A DNA stretch of 5,410 bases from Firmicutes bacterium CAG:631. Lineage in GTDB: Bacteria > Bacillota_I > Bacilli_A > RFN20 > CAG-631. The DNA lies in contig HF998020.1 in NCBI GenBank assembly GCA_000433015.1, positions 1-5,410 of the forward strand, written 5' to 3'. Under the pieces are notes generated by a model that had not been told where the DNA came from, did no database searches, and saw only the letters and a list, made by a program, of their open reading frames with translations. This document shows, in pieces, positions 1-5,409 of the stretch. Position 1 is the first letter of the stretch; every line of letters starts with the position of its first letter. Both the position numbers and the translations under genes were made by a program.

Positions 1-75
1 TATACTTTACGATTTAAACAATCGAGTGATTTAGTACAAGAAGATCATGCTGCTTTATGTTATAAAATTTATTGA
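1..75 (+). CDS. C-terminal end of an unidentified protein (partial, 5' end outside the window)
   Basis: Frame 1 is open from the first base for 24 codons and ends at TGA (73-75). The last residues read ALCYKIY. The other two plus frames close within about 35 bases, so this is the only plausible plus-strand reading. A strong terminator follows the stop by about 21 nt, as expected at the end of a rightward gene. The visible residues are mostly polar and show no motif, so I cannot name a family or function. If TGA coded for Trp, the frame would run only two codons further before another TGA, and Trp is TGG elsewhere in the window, so I read TGA as a real stop. The alternative is that this is noncoding DNA with a short chance open frame. 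Confidence 0.5.
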   Translation, partial: YTLRFKQSSDLVQEDHAALCYKIY

Positions 76-96
76 TGTGAATGAAAAAATTGTAAT

Positions 97-134
97 AAAA
101 ATGGATTCAATAGTTCGTAATTGAATCCATTTTT
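97..134. terminator. Bidirectional intrinsic terminator between converging genes
   Basis: The arms ATGGATTCAAT (101-111) and ATTGAATCCAT (120-130) are perfect reverse complements around an 8-nt loop. The stem extends by four A:T pairs (97-100 with 131-134). A T-run (131-136) follows on the plus strand, and the A-run at 97-100 supplies U residues on the minus strand. It lies 21 nt after the plus-strand stop at 75 and 7 nt after the typA stop at 142, so it can end transcription from both sides. The stem is only moderately GC-rich, but it is long and perfect. Confidence 0.88.
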
Positions 135-141
135 TTGCTTA

Positions 142-1953
142 TTAAGAACGATGGGCTAATTTTCGATCCATTTTAGTAAGATATTTTTTACGTAAGCGAA
201 TCGCATCAGGAGTTACTTCTACTAATTCATCATCTTCGATAAATTCTAAAGCTTCTTCAAGTGTTAAAACACGATGGGGTTTTACACTAACTGCAACATC
301 AGTTGCAGCACTACGAACCGAAGTTAAATTTTTATTTTTTATAGGATTGACCGTTAAATCATTAGATAATTTATGAACACCAATGATTTGACCTTCGTAT
401 ACTTCTTCTCCAGGTGGCACAAACAAAGTTCCTCTTTCTTCTAAAAATTGTAATGAATAAGCCATCGTAATTCCTGTTTCTGATGAAATTAAAACACCAT
501 TGGCGCGATGTGGTAATTCTCCCATATAAGGGGCATAACCAGCAAAAGTCATGGTAATTGTTCCTTCTCCGTGTGTTTCATTTGTAAATTCATTTCGATA
601 GCCAATTAAACTTCTTGTAGCTAATAAATAGGTGAGTTTTGTATATCCACCATCCATTTCCATATCTTCCATGACACCTTTTCGTATATTAAAGGCTTGA
701 ATAACCCGGCCACTGTATTTGTCTAATACATTAACAATAACTCTTTGCATCGGCTCATATAATTTTCCATTTTCTTCATGGAAGATAACTTGAGGTCTAG
801 AAACTGCAAATTCATAACCTTCACGACGCATTTGTTCAATTAAAATAGACAAATGTAATTCACCACGTCCGGACACTTTAAAACTATCTGTTGTAGGATT
901 TTCTTCTACTCTTAAACCAACATTGACTTCTAATTCTTTCATTAATCGTGCTTTAATCTGTAAAGAAGTTAAAAATTTGCCACTTCGACCATTAAAAGGA
1001 GAAGTATTGACACAGAAATTCATTGAAAGTGTCGGTTCTTCAATTTTGATGAGTTCTAAAGGTTGTGGATGATTCACATCAGAAATAGTTTCACCAATTG
1101 AAATTTTGTCAATACCTGAAATTACAGCGATATCTCCACTATATATTTCATCTACGGCTACTCTTTTTAACCCTTTATAAACATATATTTTTCCTATTTT
1201 AACTTTAGAAATTTGACCATCGGCTTGACAATAAGAAACTTCTTGATTGGCTTTTAAATGGCCTTGAAATACTCTTCCAATTCCTAATCTTCCAATATAA
1301 TCATCATAAGCCAAAGTGGATATTTGCATTTGTAAAGGTAAATCATTCTTTTTTACATCATAAATTGGTGTGTGTTTTAAAATCGTTTCAAAAAGTGGTT
1401 TTAAATCCGTATTTTGATCATCTAATTCATATTTTACAATGCCTTGCTTAGCTATGCCATATAATATAGGGAAGTCTAATTGTTCGTCTGTTGCATTTAA
1501 ACTATCAAATAATTCAAAAACTTCATCAACAACTTCAGCACAACGCGCATCTTTTTTATCAATTTTGTTGATTAAAAGGATGGGTTTTAACCCAATTTCT
1601 AGTGCTTTAGATAAAACAAAACGCGTTTGTGGCATTGGTCCTTCACTAGAATCGACTAACAAAATAACCGTATCTACTGTTCGAATAATTCGTTCAATTT
1701 CACTGGCGAAATCTGCATGCCCCGGAGTGTCTACAATATTGATTTTTATATCTTTATATTGTACAGAACAGTTTTTTGAATAAATAGTGATTCCTCTTTC
1801 ACGCTCTAATTCATTGCTATCCATAACACAATCGATTACTTCTTCATTAGCTCGAAAAACACCACTTTGTTTTAAAAAAGCATCAACAAGAGTTGATTTT
1901 CCAGCATCGACATGTGCAATAACAGCAATGTTTATAACCTTAAAATCTAACAT
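142..1953 (-). CDS. typA: TypA/BipA-family ribosome-associated translational GTPase
   Basis: The 603-residue product has the usual BipA length and domain order. BipA binds the ribosome in a GTP-dependent way and is linked to 50S assembly and stress or cold adaptation. G-domain motifs: P-loop AHVDAGKST (13-21), switch I ELERERGITI (48-57), DTPGHADF with the catalytic His (75-82) and NKID (129-132). The EF-Tu-like domain II covers about 205-295. The EF-G-like part includes SGRGELHLS (361-369) and MRREGYEFAVSRP (375-387). The BipA-specific C-terminal domain is recognised by VYEGQIIGVH (518-527), SNDLTVN (530-536), the acidic EFIEDDELVEVTP (570-582) and a basic tail. Departures from typical BipA: P-loop VDAGKST in place of VDHGKTT, YGIA (165-168) where YASA is usual, and RSLIGYR (447-453) for RGLIGFR. 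These could mark a divergent orthologue or a second paralogue. It is the second gene of an operon, 2 nt after the symporter stop, with its Shine-Dalgarno inside the upstream gene. The family call is secure; cellular role is from family knowledge. Confidence 0.95.
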   Translation of the reverse strand: MLDFKVINIAVIAHVDAGKSTLVDAFLKQSGVFRANEEVIDCVMDSNELERERGITIYSKNCSVQYKDIKINIVDTPGHADFASEIERIIRTVDTVILLVDSSEGPMPQTRFVLSKALEIGLKPILLINKIDKKDARCAEVVDEVFELFDSLNATDEQLDFPILYGIAKQGIVKYELDDQNTDLKPLFETILKHTPIYDVKKNDLPLQMQISTLAYDDYIGRLGIGRVFQGHLKANQEVSYCQADGQISKVKIGKIYVYKGLKRVAVDEIYSGDIAVISGIDKISIGETISDVNHPQPLELIKIEEPTLSMNFCVNTSPFNGRSGKFLTSLQIKARLMKELEVNVGLRVEENPTTDSFKVSGRGELHLSILIEQMRREGYEFAVSRPQVIFHEENGKLYEPMQRVIVNVLDKYSGRVIQAFNIRKGVMEDMEMDGGYTKLTYLLATRSLIGYRNEFTNETHGEGTITMTFAGYAPYMGELPHRANGVLISSETGITMAYSLQFLEERGTLFVPPGEEVYEGQIIGVHKLSNDLTVNPIKNKNLTSVRSAATDVAVSVKPHRVLTLEEALEFIEDDELVEVTPDAIRLRKKYLTKMDRKLAHRS

Positions 1954-1955
1954 AC

Positions 1956-3416
1956 TTATTTCTCCAAAGATTGTGTCTTTTTTTGATTTGCTTCACTAAT
2001 TCTTCTAATTTCTAATTCTTGTTTAATTTGGTTAAAACGAGCACGATCCATATTAGATCTAAATCCGAAATAAACAGATAAAATAAATAAGATACCAGGT
2101 AAAATTCCTATCACTACTCGGATAGCAATTAAGGAAGCAGCAGATTCTTGAGGCATCCAAGGGCCACCACTTGATTCTACATAACCAAATAGGCCTAAAA
2201 TTAAAGATACCAAGGCAACAGCTATACCAGAAGCTGTTTTATAAATAAATTGAACAACACCATAATAAGCGCCTTCACGACGAACATGATTGACATATTC
2301 ATCGACTTCAATGACATCAGGCAAACTCGAATAAGGTAAAATTTGAACAGCACTCATGCCAAATCCGACAGCAACAACGACAATGCCTAAGCAAATAAAA
2401 CATAGAAGTTGGTTCGTTTGTGCTTCATTAATTTGTGGTAAAAATAGACAAGTCAATAAAGAACAAACAATCCAAATGACAGCAAAGCGATATACTTTGA
2501 CCTTATCGTATTTTTCTGATAACTTAACCCAAACTACTGCAGTTGCAATAGCAACCACTAATGGAATTGCGATAAAAATCATAGAAAGCATAGAGTCATT
2601 GAGTGCTCCAAAATTTAAAGAGTCGTTTACAAAGAATAAAAAGACCGCCATAATAATATCAAAACCGACCATAGATAACAAATAATACATCATCGTATTT
2701 CTAAATTCTTTGAGTTTAAAAAATTCTTTTAATGTTGTAAAAAATGGTTTTTGATAGGTATCTTCATTTGAATATCTTTCTTTTACATTCAAAGCACAAA
2801 TTAACATGATGATGGCAGCTAAACAACCAAAAATAAGTGCACCTACTAAATAACCTGTTTTTACACTATTAAATGCTTGTGCTAAAATACTTCCTTCTCC
2901 TTCTGAAAGTAGTGAAAATAAAGCAGCACCTAAAATCATACCCACATTTGCTAAAATAATTCTTGTTCCATTTAAAGATGTACGTTCATCATAATCTTGA
3001 GTCATATTTGCTGTCAAAGCATTGTATGGAACATAAACAACGGTCCAAATAGTATTAAATAGCATATAAACACCAGTATAATATAAAAACTTAACAAATT
3101 GTGTTGTTGATTCATTAAACGGTGCAATCCATAATAAAACAAAGATTAAACCATAGGGAATTGCTCCAAAAAGCATGTATACTTTTCGTTTTCCAAAACG
3201 AGATTTTGTTTTGTCACTGATAACTCCCATAAAATAATCGGTAATGGCATCCCAAAATTTTGCAATAATAAAAACAATACTGGCCAAAATTGGTTTTAAC
3301 CCAGCAACATTAATCATGTAGTAAAGTAAATAGAAACTAATTGCTGCAAAAATAATATTGCAAGACATATCACCTAAACCATAACAAAATTTTTCTTTTT
3401 TTGATAAGCGATTCAT
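1956..3416 (-). CDS. GPH-family (MelB/XylP-type) cation:sugar symporter of the major facilitator superfamily
   Basis: The 486-residue product is an integral membrane protein with about 12 hydrophobic helices (roughly 19-36, 42-60, 78-97, 106-126, 152-172, 187-209, 242-264, 276-298, 309-326, 336-357, 391-411, 430-451). GPH hallmarks: GLGDMSCN (13-20); WDAITDYFMG (55-64), whose D56 and D60 match the cation-site Asp55/Asp59 of MelB; SDKTKSRFGKRK (67-78) in the helix 2-3 loop; VPYNALTANMTQDYDERTSL (129-148); and PYSSLPDVIEVDEY (361-374) followed by HVRREGAYYG (377-386) and K393, matching the MelB helix-11 lysine region. Retention of both Asp residues suggests Na+- or H+-coupled uptake of a sugar or glycoside. 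The substrate cannot be read from sequence. No glycosidase is adjacent and galE is in another unit. It is first in an operon with typA, an unusual partner. The tail after the last helix (452-486) is highly charged. A rarer option is lipid transport, since vertebrate MFSD2A shares this fold. Confidence 0.92.
   Translation of the reverse strand: MNRLSKKEKFCYGLGDMSCNIIFAAISFYLLYYMINVAGLKPILASIVFIIAKFWDAITDYFMGVISDKTKSRFGKRKVYMLFGAIPYGLIFVLLWIAPFNESTTQFVKFLYYTGVYMLFNTIWTVVYVPYNALTANMTQDYDERTSLNGTRIILANVGMILGAALFSLLSEGEGSILAQAFNSVKTGYLVGALIFGCLAAIIMLICALNVKERYSNEDTYQKPFFTTLKEFFKLKEFRNTMMYYLLSMVGFDIIMAVFLFFVNDSLNFGALNDSMLSMIFIAIPLVVAIATAVVWVKLSEKYDKVKVYRFAVIWIVCSLLTCLFLPQINEAQTNQLLCFICLGIVVVAVGFGMSAVQILPYSSLPDVIEVDEYVNHVRREGAYYGVVQFIYKTASGIAVALVSLILGLFGYVESSGGPWMPQESAASLIAIRVVIGILPGILFILSVYFGFRSNMDRARFNQIKQELEIRRISEANQKKTQSLEK
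1962..1965 (-). promoter_or_regulatory. Ribosome binding site of typA, inside the 3' end of the symporter gene
   Basis: On the minus strand GGAG lies 8 nt before the typA ATG (1953-1951). It falls in the penultimate Leu-Glu codons of the upstream gene, whose TAA stop (1958-1956) sits between the site and the start codon. A ribosome finishing the symporter would stop on top of this site, so termination-reinitiation coupling is likely. I saw no convincing internal promoter in the last ~100 bases of the symporter gene. Confidence 0.85.
1977..1983 (-). other. A AAA AAG heptamer near the end of the symporter gene (possible frameshift site)
   Basis: On the minus strand the symporter codons CAA AAA AAG (Gln479-Lys480-Lys481) form A AAA AAG in the zero frame, the classic bacterial -1 slip sequence. 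The -1 frame has no stop between here and the typA ATG and is the typA frame, so a slip would join the two products. No clear stimulatory hairpin or upstream Shine-Dalgarno is visible. Such runs are common by chance in AT-rich lysine codons, so function is uncertain. Confidence 0.25.
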
Positions 3417-3423
3417 TCTCTCA

Positions 3424-3430
3424 CTCCCTT
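3424..3430 (-). promoter_or_regulatory. Ribosome binding site of the symporter gene
   Basis: AAGGGAG on the minus strand is 7 nt before the ATG at 3416-3414. This strong site supports the chosen start, which also gives the short charged N-terminus MNRLSKKEKF expected before the first MelB-type helix. Confidence 0.9.
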
Positions 3431-3445
3431 ATAAATCCGGTTTGA

Positions 3446-3474
3446 ATTATAGCATGCTCTTCAAAATATTTCAA
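3446..3474 (-). promoter_or_regulatory. Sigma-A-type promoter with extended -10 for the symporter-typA operon
   Basis: On the minus strand there is a perfect -10 TATAAT (3451-3446) preceded by TGC, an extended -10 (TGn) element. A -35 TTGAAA (3474-3469) matches the consensus at 5 of 6 positions, and the spacer is exactly 17 nt. The predicted transcript start near 3439 leaves a 5' leader of about 23 nt, just enough for the AAGGGAG site and too short for a riboswitch. Control is therefore more likely to act through the palindromes overlapping and flanking the -35 box. Confidence 0.85.
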
Positions 3475-3500
3475 ATATTTGAATTTTATAAATTCAAATA
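3470..3500. promoter_or_regulatory. Overlapping palindromes, candidate operator of the symporter-typA promoter
   Basis: Two palindromes overlap. TTCAAATATTTGAA (3470-3483) is a perfect 14-bp palindrome covering most of the -35 box. TATTTGAATTT (3476-3486) and AAATTCAAATA (3490-3500) are perfect 11-bp arms around a 3-nt centre. A further half-site-like TTCAAAAT lies at 3460-3467. No gene reads into this point from either side, since the flanking genes diverge, so a terminator role is unlikely. Position over the -35 suits a repressor, or an activator at its upstream edge. The low complexity of the sequence lowers confidence, and the regulator is unknown. Confidence 0.5.
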
Positions 3501-3503
3501 AAT

Positions 3504-3535
3504 AAAAAAAAGATGGAAAAAATTTTTAAAAAAAA
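3504..3535. repeat. Three evenly spaced A-tracts upstream of the acyltransferase gene
   Basis: Runs of 8, 6 and 8 A residues lie at 3504-3511, 3517-3522 and 3528-3535, with centres 12 bp apart. Spacing close to a helical turn would make this DNA intrinsically curved, and A-tracts upstream of promoters can act as UP elements. The third tract lies in the spacer of the proposed rightward promoter. In such AT-rich DNA chance spacing is possible. Confidence 0.4.
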
Positions 3536-3542
3536 GTATGAT
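3514..3542 (+). promoter_or_regulatory. Probable promoter of the acyltransferase-like gene
   Basis: TGGAAA (3514-3519, 4 of 6 to the -35 consensus) is followed after 17 nt by TATGAT (3537-3542, 5 of 6 to the -10 consensus). The predicted transcript start near 3549 would leave only about 14 nt of leader, placing the GGAG site at the extreme 5' end. That is unusually short, so an alternative promoter in the same A-rich stretch remains possible. Confidence 0.5.
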
Positions 3543-3549
3543 ATGTATT

Positions 3550-3553
3550 GGAG
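3550..3553 (+). promoter_or_regulatory. Ribosome binding site of the acyltransferase-like gene
   Basis: GGAG lies 9 nt before the ATG at 3563 and supports that start. The 12-base context TTGGAGAAATAA is identical to the one around the typA ribosome binding site, probably by convergence on a strong site in AT-rich DNA. Confidence 0.82.
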
Positions 3554-3562
3554 AAATAAATT

Positions 3563-4318
3563 ATGGAAAAGAAACAAAAAAAAAGTAAAAACAAAAAACC
3601 ACTATTTTTTAGAATCTTGTATTCTATTGTGAAAGTATTTGTTAAAAAATATCAATTTGTTTTTTTAGAAGAATTGAAAAATGATGGTGCAACAATTATC
3701 GTCAGTAATCATGCACAAGCAGGAGGCCCATTAGCCTATCAATTCTATTATCCAAGAAAGAAAAAAATTTGGTGTATTGGTGAAGTTTTTGATAAAAAAG
3801 AATTTCCTGATTATGCAATGAAAGACTTTTGGCCTCATAAAAAGAAAAGCAAGTGGGTTTATAAGATTTTGGCTCATATTCTTGCACCACTATCGCAATA
3901 TATTTTCAAGAATGCAGATACTTTGCCCGTTTATCGAGATAATCGATATTTTACAACGGCAAAATTGTCCGTAAATACGTTAAAAAATAATGAAGATATT
4001 ATTATTATGCCTGAAGAACATATTCCTTACAATGAAATTGTCAATGAGTTTTTACAAAATTTTGTTAGTGTTGCAAAATTATATCAAAGCAAAGAAAAAA
4101 AGAATGTTTATTTTTATCCTTCTTATGTTTGTCCAGCACTAAAAAAAGTATTAATTGGGAAACCGATTTTATTTGATACAGAGCAAGATTATGAAACTGA
4201 AAAAAGACGGATTACGGACACTTTAAAAAGCGAAATTACTAAGTTGGCCTATACTTTACCACCCCATCGAGTGGTTCCTTATGAAAATATTAATAAGAAA
4301 AATTATCCTCATACATAA
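3563..4318 (+). CDS. PlsC-like lysophospholipid acyltransferase family protein with altered catalytic motif
   Basis: The 251-residue product has the layout of the LPLAT/PlsC superfamily, which transfers acyl chains to lysophospholipids at the inner membrane face. Motif I region: IIVSNHAQAGGP (45-56), where HX4D (H50) has Gly55 in place of Asp. Motif II-like: LPVYRDNR (121-128). Motif III-like: IIIMPEEH (146-153), keeping Glu151 but lacking the Gly-Thr/Ser of PEGT/S. Motif IV-like: FYPSYVCPALKKVLIGKP (184-201). The N-terminus is very basic (residues 1-12 are mostly Lys), followed by a hydrophobic or amphipathic stretch (14-27), so membrane association is likely; there is no signal peptide. The loss of the catalytic Asp means acyltransferase activity is not assured. 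I recall similar NHAQ/NHSQ...GP proteins in other Firmicutes, unchecked here. A run of nine A (3576-3584) in codons 5-8 is a potential slippage site. It stands alone between a divergent operon and convergent galE. Family call is fairly good; reaction uncertain. Confidence 0.7.
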   Translation: MEKKQKKSKNKKPLFFRILYSIVKVFVKKYQFVFLEELKNDGATIIVSNHAQAGGPLAYQFYYPRKKKIWCIGEVFDKKEFPDYAMKDFWPHKKKSKWVYKILAHILAPLSQYIFKNADTLPVYRDNRYFTTAKLSVNTLKNNEDIIIMPEEHIPYNEIVNEFLQNFVSVAKLYQSKEKKNVYFYPSYVCPALKKVLIGKPILFDTEQDYETEKRRITDTLKSEITKLAYTLPPHRVVPYENINKKNYPHT

Positions 4319-4344
4319 AAAAAAGAGAATCTTCTCTTTTTTTT
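4317..4344. terminator. Bidirectional intrinsic terminator overlapping both stop codons
   Basis: Eight A plus GAGAA (4317-4329) pair perfectly with TTCTC plus eight T (4332-4344) around a nominal 2-nt loop; the innermost pairs would open in practice. On each strand the GAGAA/TTCTC core is followed by eight U residues. The arms include the last bases of the acyltransferase TAA (4316-4318) and of the galE stop (4345-4343). One compact hairpin therefore serves both converging genes. Confidence 0.88.
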
Positions 4345-5353
4345 ATTCATAACCGTTTGGATTTTTCTTTTGCCAGTTCCATGCATCTTTGGCCATGGCT
4401 TTTAAATCGTATTGGGTTTTAAAATGAAGTTCTTCATAAGCTTTTTTAGGATCAGCATAACAAGTAGCAATGTCGCCAGGGCGACGTGGAGCAATTTGGT
4501 AAGGAATTTCAAACCCCACGACTTTAGAAAAGGCATCAACAATTTCTAAAACACTATATCCTGTGCCAGTTCCTAAATTATAAATAACTAGACCACAATT
4601 GGTCGTTAATTTTTCAAGAGCCAAAACATGTCCTCTTGCCAAATCACAAACATGAATATAATCTCTAACACCTGTTCCATCTTTTGTTGGATAATCATTA
4701 CCATTAACTTTTAAATAAGGCAATTTTTTGATCGCTACTTGTGTGACATAAGGAACAAGATTGTTAGGAATGCCATTTGGATCTTCACCAATTAAACCTG
4801 ATGGATGAGCGCCAATAGGATTAAAGTAACGCAATATAGCAATGTTAAAGAAAGAATCACTTTGATATAAATCTTTTAAAATATATTCAATAAATAATTT
4901 TGTGCGGCCATAAGGATTTGTTGCACTAAGTGGAGCGTCTTCAGGGATAGGTAAAATTTTTGGGTCCCCATAAACGGTTGCACTAGAACTAAATACAAAA
5001 TTACGGACTTTAAATTTTTTCATTAATTTTAATAATACTAATGTACCATCAATATTATTTTGATAGTAATCTAAAGGAACTTTAACCGATTCTGGAACAC
5101 ATTTTAAACCAGCAAAATGAATAATCCCATCGAATTTTTCTTTGGCGAAAATTTTTTCCATTGCTTCATAATTTGTGACATCTTCTTGATAAAAAGGAAT
5201 GGAGGAATCAGTTATTTTTTCTACACGTCGAATGGCTTCGTATTTAGAGTTAGATAAGTTGTCTACAACGACAATTTGATGATGAGCTTGAATTAGTTCA
5301 ACACAAGTATGTGTACCAATATAACCTGCTCCACCCGTAACTAAAATTTTCAA
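4343..5353 (-). CDS. galE: UDP-glucose 4-epimerase
   Basis: This NAD-dependent cytosolic enzyme of the Leloir pathway interconverts UDP-glucose and UDP-galactose, for galactose use and supply of galactosyl donors to surface glycans. The 336 residues match the family length. It is an extended short-chain dehydrogenase: Rossmann GGAGYIG (7-13), D31 with NLSNS for NAD adenosine binding, SSSATVYG (122-129) with catalytic S124, the YxxxK pair Y148/K152, RYFNPIGAHPSG (175-186), RDYIHVCDLA (230-239) and RRPGD (290-294) for nucleotide-sugar binding, and the typical C-terminal NPNGYE. The residue aligned with E. coli Tyr299 is Cys298, as in human GALE (Cys307), which may allow the N-acetylated sugars as well. 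The start is TTG (5353-5351): an in-frame TGA at 5374-5372 and no ATG or GTG between leave no other choice, and MKILVTGG is the normal N-terminus. It forms its own transcription unit, apart from the sugar symporter. Confidence 0.97.
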   Translation of the reverse strand: MKILVTGGAGYIGTHTCVELIQAHHQIVVVDNLSNSKYEAIRRVEKITDSSIPFYQEDVTNYEAMEKIFAKEKFDGIIHFAGLKCVPESVKVPLDYYQNNIDGTLVLLKLMKKFKVRNFVFSSSATVYGDPKILPIPEDAPLSATNPYGRTKLFIEYILKDLYQSDSFFNIAILRYFNPIGAHPSGLIGEDPNGIPNNLVPYVTQVAIKKLPYLKVNGNDYPTKDGTGVRDYIHVCDLARGHVLALEKLTTNCGLVIYNLGTGTGYSVLEIVDAFSKVVGFEIPYQIAPRRPGDIATCYADPKKAYEELHFKTQYDLKAMAKDAWNWQKKNPNGYE

Positions 5354-5359
5354 TTTATA

Positions 5360-5365
5360 CCCCTT
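5360..5365 (-). promoter_or_regulatory. Ribosome binding site that fixes the TTG start of galE
   Basis: AAGGGG on the minus strand lies 6 nt before TTG at 5353-5351. With the upstream in-frame stop it makes TTG the only credible start. The weak start codon may keep translation of galE moderate. Confidence 0.85.
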
Positions 5366-5379
5366 CTTTCTTCATAGTT

Positions 5380-5409
5380 ATTATACGCCTTTTTTGCTAT
5401 AAACGCCAA
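5380..5409 (-). promoter_or_regulatory. Probable galE promoter
   Basis: On the minus strand a perfect -10 TATAAT (5385-5380) follows TTGGCG (5409-5404, 4 of 6 to the -35 consensus) after an 18-nt spacer. The predicted start near 5373 gives a leader of about 20 nt carrying the AAGGGG site. An imperfect direct repeat (GGCGTTTATA and GGCGTATAAT on the minus strand) spans the region. The element is at the window edge, so sequence further upstream cannot be judged. Confidence 0.65.

Noticed and set aside
1439..1783. Plus-strand open frame of 114 codons
   Set aside because: It lies wholly opposite the conserved GTPase domain of typA, has no ribosome binding site and its product is Ser/Ile-rich with no motif; it is an antisense shadow.
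1787..1999. Plus-strand open frame of 70 codons across the typA start
   Set aside because: It is antisense to typA and the end of the symporter gene, with no ribosome binding site or family features.
2356..2685. Plus-strand open frame of 109 codons
   Set aside because: It is antisense to the membrane helices of the symporter; its Thr/Ile-rich composition is what reverse-complemented hydrophobic codons give.
3417..3445. Leader of the symporter considered for a riboswitch or attenuator
   Set aside because: The predicted leader is only about 23 nt and contains little beyond the ribosome binding site.
3476..3500. 25-bp palindrome considered as a transcription terminator
   Set aside because: Both neighbouring genes are transcribed away from it, the arms have only one G:C pair each, and no gene ends nearby; an operator role fits better.
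3702..3890. Minus-strand open frame of 62 codons
   Set aside because: It is antisense to the motif I to II region of the acyltransferase-like gene and lacks supporting signals.
1956..5353. Symporter and galE as one melibiose/galactose utilisation operon
   Set aside because: They are in separate transcription units divided by a divergent promoter region, a gene on the opposite strand and a terminator, and no alpha- or beta-galactosidase, galK or galT is present in the window.
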